Shown: one piece after another, positions 60,594 to 64,000 of the stretch
How positions within the stretch are numbered: position 1 is the stretch's first letter
Layout of the letters: every line of letters begins with the position of its first letter
Notes under the pieces: generated by a model
What the model was told of the DNA's origin: nothing
What the model saw: only the letters and a program-made list of their open reading frames with translations
Databases searched by the model: none
Program-made: the position numbers and the translations under genes
NCBI GenBank assembly: GCA_022781985.1
Contig: JALESH010000048.1
Location: forward strand, 18,784 to 82,783
DNA from: Lachnospiraceae bacterium
GTDB taxonomy: Bacteria > Bacillota > Clostridia > Lachnospirales > Lachnospiraceae
Length of the DNA stretch: 64,000 nt
Reading direction: 5' to 3'

Positions 60594-60611
60594 TAGAAAG
60601 TATGGAATTCA

Positions 60612-60659
60612 GCCGATGCTCAGGTCAGGGACGACTCCGACCCGGCCCTGGTATCCGGC
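60612..60659 (+). promoter_or_regulatory. Candidate S15 autoregulatory leader hairpin
   Basis: GCCGAT (60612-60617) pairs with ATCCGGC (60653-60659, one bulge) and CAGG (60621-60624) with CCTG (60647-60650), leaving a GC-rich internal part. The location, directly upstream of rpsO, is where S15-binding regulatory RNAs are found. Assigned by position and base pairing only. Confidence 0.4.
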
Positions 60660-60684
60660 ATAAAAAAGAGCAGGAGGAAGAAAA

Positions 60685-60951
60685 ATGATTTCCAAGGAAA
60701 AGAAAACAAAGATCATCAAAGAGTATGCCAGAACAGAGGGGGACACCGGTTCACCGGAGGTACAGGTGGCAGTGCTTACCGCAAGGATCCAAGAGCTTAC
60801 CGAGCACCTGAAGGCCAATCCCAAGGATCATCATTCCAGAAGAGGACTTCTGAAGATGGTAGGGCAAAGACGCGGCCTGCTGGGCTACCTGAAGAAAACC
60901 GACATCGAGAGATACCGTTCCTTAATTGAAAGACTGGGAATCAGAAAGTAA
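60685..60951 (+). CDS. rpsO: Small ribosomal subunit protein uS15
   Basis: 88-residue 30S protein that binds the central domain of 16S r[23 protein letters not shown], then [35 protein letters not shown] and [21 protein letters not shown] are diagnostic and the length is exact. ATG 60685 follows AGGAGGAAGAAAA. Usual neighbour of pnp; the pair is separated here from ribF by an inserted signalling module. A terminator at 60962-61003 lies between rpsO and pnp. Confidence 0.97.
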   Translation: MISKEKKTKIIKEYARTEGDTGSPEVQVAVLTARIQELTEHLKANPKDHHSRRGLLKMVGQRRGLLGYLKKTDIERYRSLIERLGIRK

Positions 60952-60961
60952 TAAAATAGGC

Positions 60962-61003
60962 AAAAGGCGGATACAGGCTGAAAAATCAGAGTGTCCGCCT
61001 TTT
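60962..61003 (+). terminator. Intrinsic terminator between rpsO and pnp
   Basis: AAAAGGCGGA (60962-60971) and TCCGCCTTTT (60994-61003) form a 10-bp stem. No pure T tail beyond the stem, so partial read-through into pnp is likely. Confidence 0.75.
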
Positions 61004-61042
61004 CATAGTGAAAGAGATATGTGACAAAGAAAGGCAAAATCT

Positions 61043-63151
61043 ATGGAAAAAAATTATAAAACCTTTACCATGGAGCTGGCCGGCAGGCCCCTCCGTGTGG
61101 ATATCGGAAGAGTGGGCAAACAGGCCAACGGCTGTGCCTTTATGCAGTACGGGGAAACTACGGTGCTGTGTACGGCCACGGCCTCTGAGAAGCCCAGGGA
61201 GGGCATTGATTTCTTTCCTCTGAGCGTGGAATACGAGGAGAAGCTGTATGCGGTGGGTAAGATCCCCGGCGGCTTTAATAAGAGAGAGGGAAAGGCCTCT
61301 GAGAATGCCGTGCTGACCAGCCGTGTGATCGACAGGCCCATGCGTCCGCTCTTCCCCAAGGACTACAGAAACGATGTGACCCTCAGCAATATGGTCATGA
61401 GCGTGGATCCCGCCTGCCGCCCCGAGCTGGTGGCCATGATAGGCGCGGCTATCGCTGCCAGTATTTCCGATATTCCCTTCGACGGTCCCTGTGCCGCCAC
61501 CCAAGTGGGCATGATTGACGGGGAGTTTGTCATCAACCCTTCCCAGGAGCAGTGGAAGGTGGGTGACCTGAACCTGACAGTGGCCTCCACCGGTGAGAAG
61601 GTGATCATGATCGAGGCCGGAGCCAATGAGATTCCCGAAGAAAAGATGATCGAGGCCATCTACATGGCCCATGAGATCAACCAGACACTGATTGCCTTTA
61701 TCCGGCAGATCGTGGCAGAGGTGGGCAGGCCCAAGCATGAGTATACAAGCTGTGCCGTGCCGGAAGAGCTGATGGAAGCAATCAGGGAAACCGTGCCTCC
61801 GGAGGAGATGGAGGCGGCAGTGTTCACCGATGAGAAACAGGTGAGGGAGGAGAACATCAGGAAGCTCACCGGGAGGCTGGAGGAGGCTTTTGCGGAGAAA
61901 GAAGAATGGCTGGCCTGCCTGGGAGAGGCGGTGTACCAGTACCAGAAAAAGACGGTCAGAAAGATGATCTTAAAGGATCATAAGCGTCCGGACGGACGAG
62001 CTATGGATCAGATCCGGCCGCTGGCAGCGGAGGTGGATCTGATCCCCAGGGTACACGGCTCCGCCATGTTTACAAGAGGGCAGACCCAGATCTGTACGGT
62101 GACCACCCTGGCTCCTCTGTCTGAGATGCAGAGAATCGACGGGCTGGATGAAAATGAAGTGAATAAGAGATATATGCACCACTATAATTTTCCCTCCTAT
62201 TCCGTGGGTGAAACGAAGCCCAGCAGGGGACCCGGACGAAGGGAAATCGGCCATGGTGCCCTGGCGGAGAAGGCATTGATTCCGGTGCTTCCCAGCGAGG
62301 AGGAGTTTCCCTATGCTATCCGCACCGTGTCTGAGACCTTTGAGTCCAACGGCTCCACCTCCCAGGCCTCTGTCTGTGCCTCCACCATGTCGCTGATGGC
62401 GGCGGGAGTGCCGATCAAAAAGGCGGTAGCGGGTATTTCCTGTGGACTGGTGACGGGAGAGAGTGACGATGACTATATCCTGCTGACGGATATCCAGGGA
62501 CTGGAGGACTTCTTCGGCGATATGGACTTTAAGGTGGCCGGTACCCATCAGGGCATCACTGCCATCCAGATGGATATTAAGATCCACGGACTCACCAGGC
62601 CCATTGTAGAGGAGGCCATCAGCAGAACTAGGGAGGCCAGAGAATACATCCTGGATGAGATCATGCGTCCGGCTATCGCAGAGCCCAGGAAGGAGGTCGG
62701 CCCTTATGCACCCAAGATTATTTCCGTCCAGATCGATCCGGAGAAGATCGGCGACGTGGTGGGTCAGAGGGGCAAGACCATCAACGAGATCATCGCCCGG
62801 ACAGGGGTAAAGATCGACATTACCGATGACGGGAAGGTGTCTGTATGCGGTACCGATGGAGCCATGATGGACAAGGCAGTGGAGATGGTGAAGATCATTA
62901 CCACAGACTTTGAGGAGGGTCAGATCTTTAAGGGCGTAGTAGTCAGCATCAAGGAGTTCGGCGCATTTATTGAGTTTGCACCGGGCAAGGAGGGTATGGT
63001 GCATATTTCCAAGATAGCAAAGCAGAGGATCAACCGGGTGGAGGATGTTCTCACCCTGGGAGACAGGGTGACTGTGGTATGTCTTGGCAAGGACAAGATG
63101 GGCAGGCTCAGCTTCTCTATGAAGGATGTGGCCCAGACTCCCGGACAGTAG
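61043..63151 (+). CDS. pnp: Polynucleotide phosphorylase
   Basis: Phosphorolytic 3'-5' exoribonuclease of RNA turnover; trimeric. 702 residues: first RNase PH domain (FTMELAGRPLRVDIGRVGKQ, SVEYEEKLYAVGKIPGGFNK), helical linker, second RNase PH domain with the active site (KRPDGRAMDQIRPLAAEVDL, HHYNFPSYSVGETKPSRGPG, SDDDYILLTDIQGLEDFFGD with the Asp pair), KH domain (IGDVVGQRGKTINEIIARTG) and S1 domain (FKGVVVSIKEFGAFIEFAPG). ATG 61043 follows AAAGGCAAAATCT. It lies 91 bases after rpsO, past a terminator hairpin. Confidence 0.97.
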   Translation: MEKNYKTFTMELAGRPLRVDIGRVGKQANGCAFMQYGETTVLCTATASEKPREGIDFFPLSVEYEEKLYAVGKIPGGFNKREGKASENAVLTSRVIDRPMRPLFPKDYRNDVTLSNMVMSVDPACRPELVAMIGAAIAASISDIPFDGPCAATQVGMIDGEFVINPSQEQWKVGDLNLTVASTGEKVIMIEAGANEIPEEKMIEAIYMAHEINQTLIAFIRQIVAEVGRPKHEYTSCAVPEELMEAIRETVPPEEMEAAVFTDEKQVREENIRKLTGRLEEAFAEKEEWLACLGEAVYQYQKKTVRKMILKDHKRPDGRAMDQIRPLAAEVDLIPRVHGSAMFTRGQTQICTVTTLAPLSEMQRIDGLDENEVNKRYMHHYNFPSYSVGETKPSRGPGRREIGHGALAEKALIPVLPSEEEFPYAIRTVSETFESNGSTSQASVCASTMSLMAAGVPIKKAVAGISCGLVTGESDDDYILLTDIQGLEDFFGDMDFKVAGTHQGITAIQMDIKIHGLTRPIVEEAISRTREAREYILDEIMRPAIAEPRKEVGPYAPKIISVQIDPEKIGDVVGQRGKTINEIIARTGVKIDITDDGKVSVCGTDGAMMDKAVEMVKIITTDFEEGQIFKGVVVSIKEFGAFIEFAPGKEGMVHISKIAKQRINRVEDVLTLGDRVTVVCLGKDKMGRLSFSMKDVAQTPGQ

Positions 63152-63200
63152 GATATGTAAACGAAAAGATAGGGCGGCTTTCCAATCAGGGCCGTCAGCC

Positions 63201-63236
63201 TCAAGGAGATCGGGCTTCCCGTCTCCTTGATTTTTA
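63201..63236 (+). terminator. Intrinsic terminator after pnp
   Basis: TCAAGGAGA (63201-63209) pairs with TCTCCTTGA (63222-63230); CGGG/CCCG extends the stem across a mismatch, followed by TTTTTATT. Confidence 0.9.
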
Positions 63237-63303
63237 TTATACATACTCCTGCCTCCTGCATATATTACATCAAACGGGATAACTTATAAGGATATGCAGG
63301 AAT

Positions 63304-64000
63304 ATGAAAAAAAATGATAATTTTGCTACACAGTCCCTGGAGCTGCATCTGTTCTTTGGAAGGATCATGAAGGAACATTCTCTCTTTCTGATGGCAGGCT
63401 TTCTGCCGCCGGACGCTGTTTTGGCGAAGAAGGCGGACTGGTTCAGGCAGCAGTTTGAGGATCTGCTCCGGCAGACAGTGAGGCTCAGTGACGGCGCGGT
63501 TTCCCCGGAGGCGCTGGAGTCCGGAGAAATAGTGACAGACTTTACGGAAAAGGCAGAGAGGAGTACCAGCCGGCTTATCGGGATTCCCATTGAAACCCGC
63601 ATTACACAGGACGAAAAGGCACTTCGGGCAGGATGTGGGTGGATGGAGAACAGTCAGCTGAGGCAGCAGGTAAGAGCTCTGAATGAAAGGGCTCTGAAGC
63701 TGACAGACGGACTGATCACTTTTAAGGAGGAGCTGCTGGACCGGGTAAGCTCCTGCAGGACTTTTACGGCCAACTATCCCCTCCTGATCAGGCATATTAT
63801 AAGAGAGGCGAAGCAGTACCGGATGATGACGGAGCTGGTGAATGAAAAGGGCTGCCTGTCTTCGCCAGGGAGTACAGGATGCTCCTTCAGGAGGCGTCAG
63901 AGAGGAACTGGGAGACGATGGATGCCCTCACCAGGCAGACGCTGGCAGAGACTGTAAAATACAGAGATTTTAAGGCGGCCGGGACGGAGGGGATTCTCCA
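63304..64000 (+). pseudogene. DUF2935-family protein with a one-base frameshift (runs off the right edge)
   Basis: Begins MKKNDNFATQSLELHLFFGR with the H/E-rich helical pattern FFGRIMKEHSLFLMAGF typical of DUF2935, a predicted metal-binding helical-bundle family of unknown function. The first frame is good to about 63845 (REAKQYRMMTELVNEK), then turns into a basic nonsense tail and stops at 63955. Another frame resumes from about 63849: GLPVFAREYRMLLQEASERN and VKYRDFKAAGTEGIL, clearly the continuation of the same family (second helical unit). The switch lies in the run GAAAAGGG (63844-63851) and is repaired by adding one base. It may be a sequencing error, a recent mutation or a slippage site. 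AAGGA precedes ATG 63304. The 3' end lies outside the window. Confidence 0.8.

Overview
The window looks like a piece of chromosome from a Gram-positive, spore-former-type Clostridia, most likely a gut Lachnospiraceae. The evidence is the gene order and family choice: PolC-type replicase, infC-rpmI-rplT, pyrH-frr-uppS-cdsA-dxr-rseP-ispG-polC, rimP-nusA-rnpM-L7Ae-infB-rbfA-nrnA-truB-ribF, a T-box in front of thrS, DUF1540, DUF6110 and DUF2935 proteins, strong AGGAGG ribosome binding sites, and frequent TTG/GTG starts. Genus cannot be fixed from the sequence alone. No insertion sequence, prophage, integron or CRISPR array was seen.

Layout. 1-1.7 kb: the N-terminal part of lspA (minus strand), a small gene broken by a 13-bp tandem duplication, and a SEC-C motif protein. 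1.7-6.1 kb: T-box riboswitch and thrS, a DUF1540 protein, then infC-rpmI-rplT behind an L20-type attenuator; infC starts with ATT. 6.1-6.3 kb: an unexplained multi-hairpin element. 6.3-14.7 kb: a phosphate regulon (pstSCAB-phoU, Na/Pi cotransporter, phoPR) with two clear 11-bp-period Pho boxes. 14.7-19.2 kb: an AGCS symporter, a nucleoid-associated NdpA-like protein, an Mbeg1-like lipase-fold protein, a class-I glutamine amidotransferase and tRNA-Trp. 19.3-21.7 kb: a peroxide defence pair, ahpC under a PerR-like box and a domain-rearranged AhpF homologue. 21.8-24.2 kb: a 26-residue peptide, a DUF6110 protein and a heavy-metal P1B ATPase split by an in-frame TAG. 24.4-37.6 kb: ribosome recycling, UMP kinase, isoprenoid/lipid precursor genes and polC, interrupted by a PP2C phosphatase/Ser-Thr kinase pair that appears to use non-ATG starts. 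37.7-39.2 kb: a CheX-like phosphatase, a lone receiver and tRNA-Glu. 39.5-45.5 kb: one very large secreted GH101 mucin O-glycanase with SLH anchors.

45.6-63.2 kb: the nusA-infB-truB-ribF translation block behind a promoter-terminator leader, then an inserted set of an NlpC/P60 hydrolase and a signalling module (binding-protein/5'-nucleotidase-C-domain fusion lipoprotein, hybrid histidine kinase, convergent Hpt protein), then rpsO and pnp. 63.3 kb to the end: a DUF2935 gene with a one-base frameshift that runs off the window.

Functionally, the window joins housekeeping translation, replication and envelope-precursor genes with environment-sensing cassettes (phosphate, peroxide, a periplasmic or extracellular ligand sensor) and a host-mucin enzyme, as expected for a mucosal commensal. 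Three genes carry single lesions (13-bp duplication, TAG stop, 1-base deletion), which may be real decay, phase-variable changes or sequence errors. The most unusual items are the binding-protein/5'-nucleotidase-C sensor module, the four-way-junction element at 6136-6262, and the AUA/AUC-started kinase-phosphatase pair.
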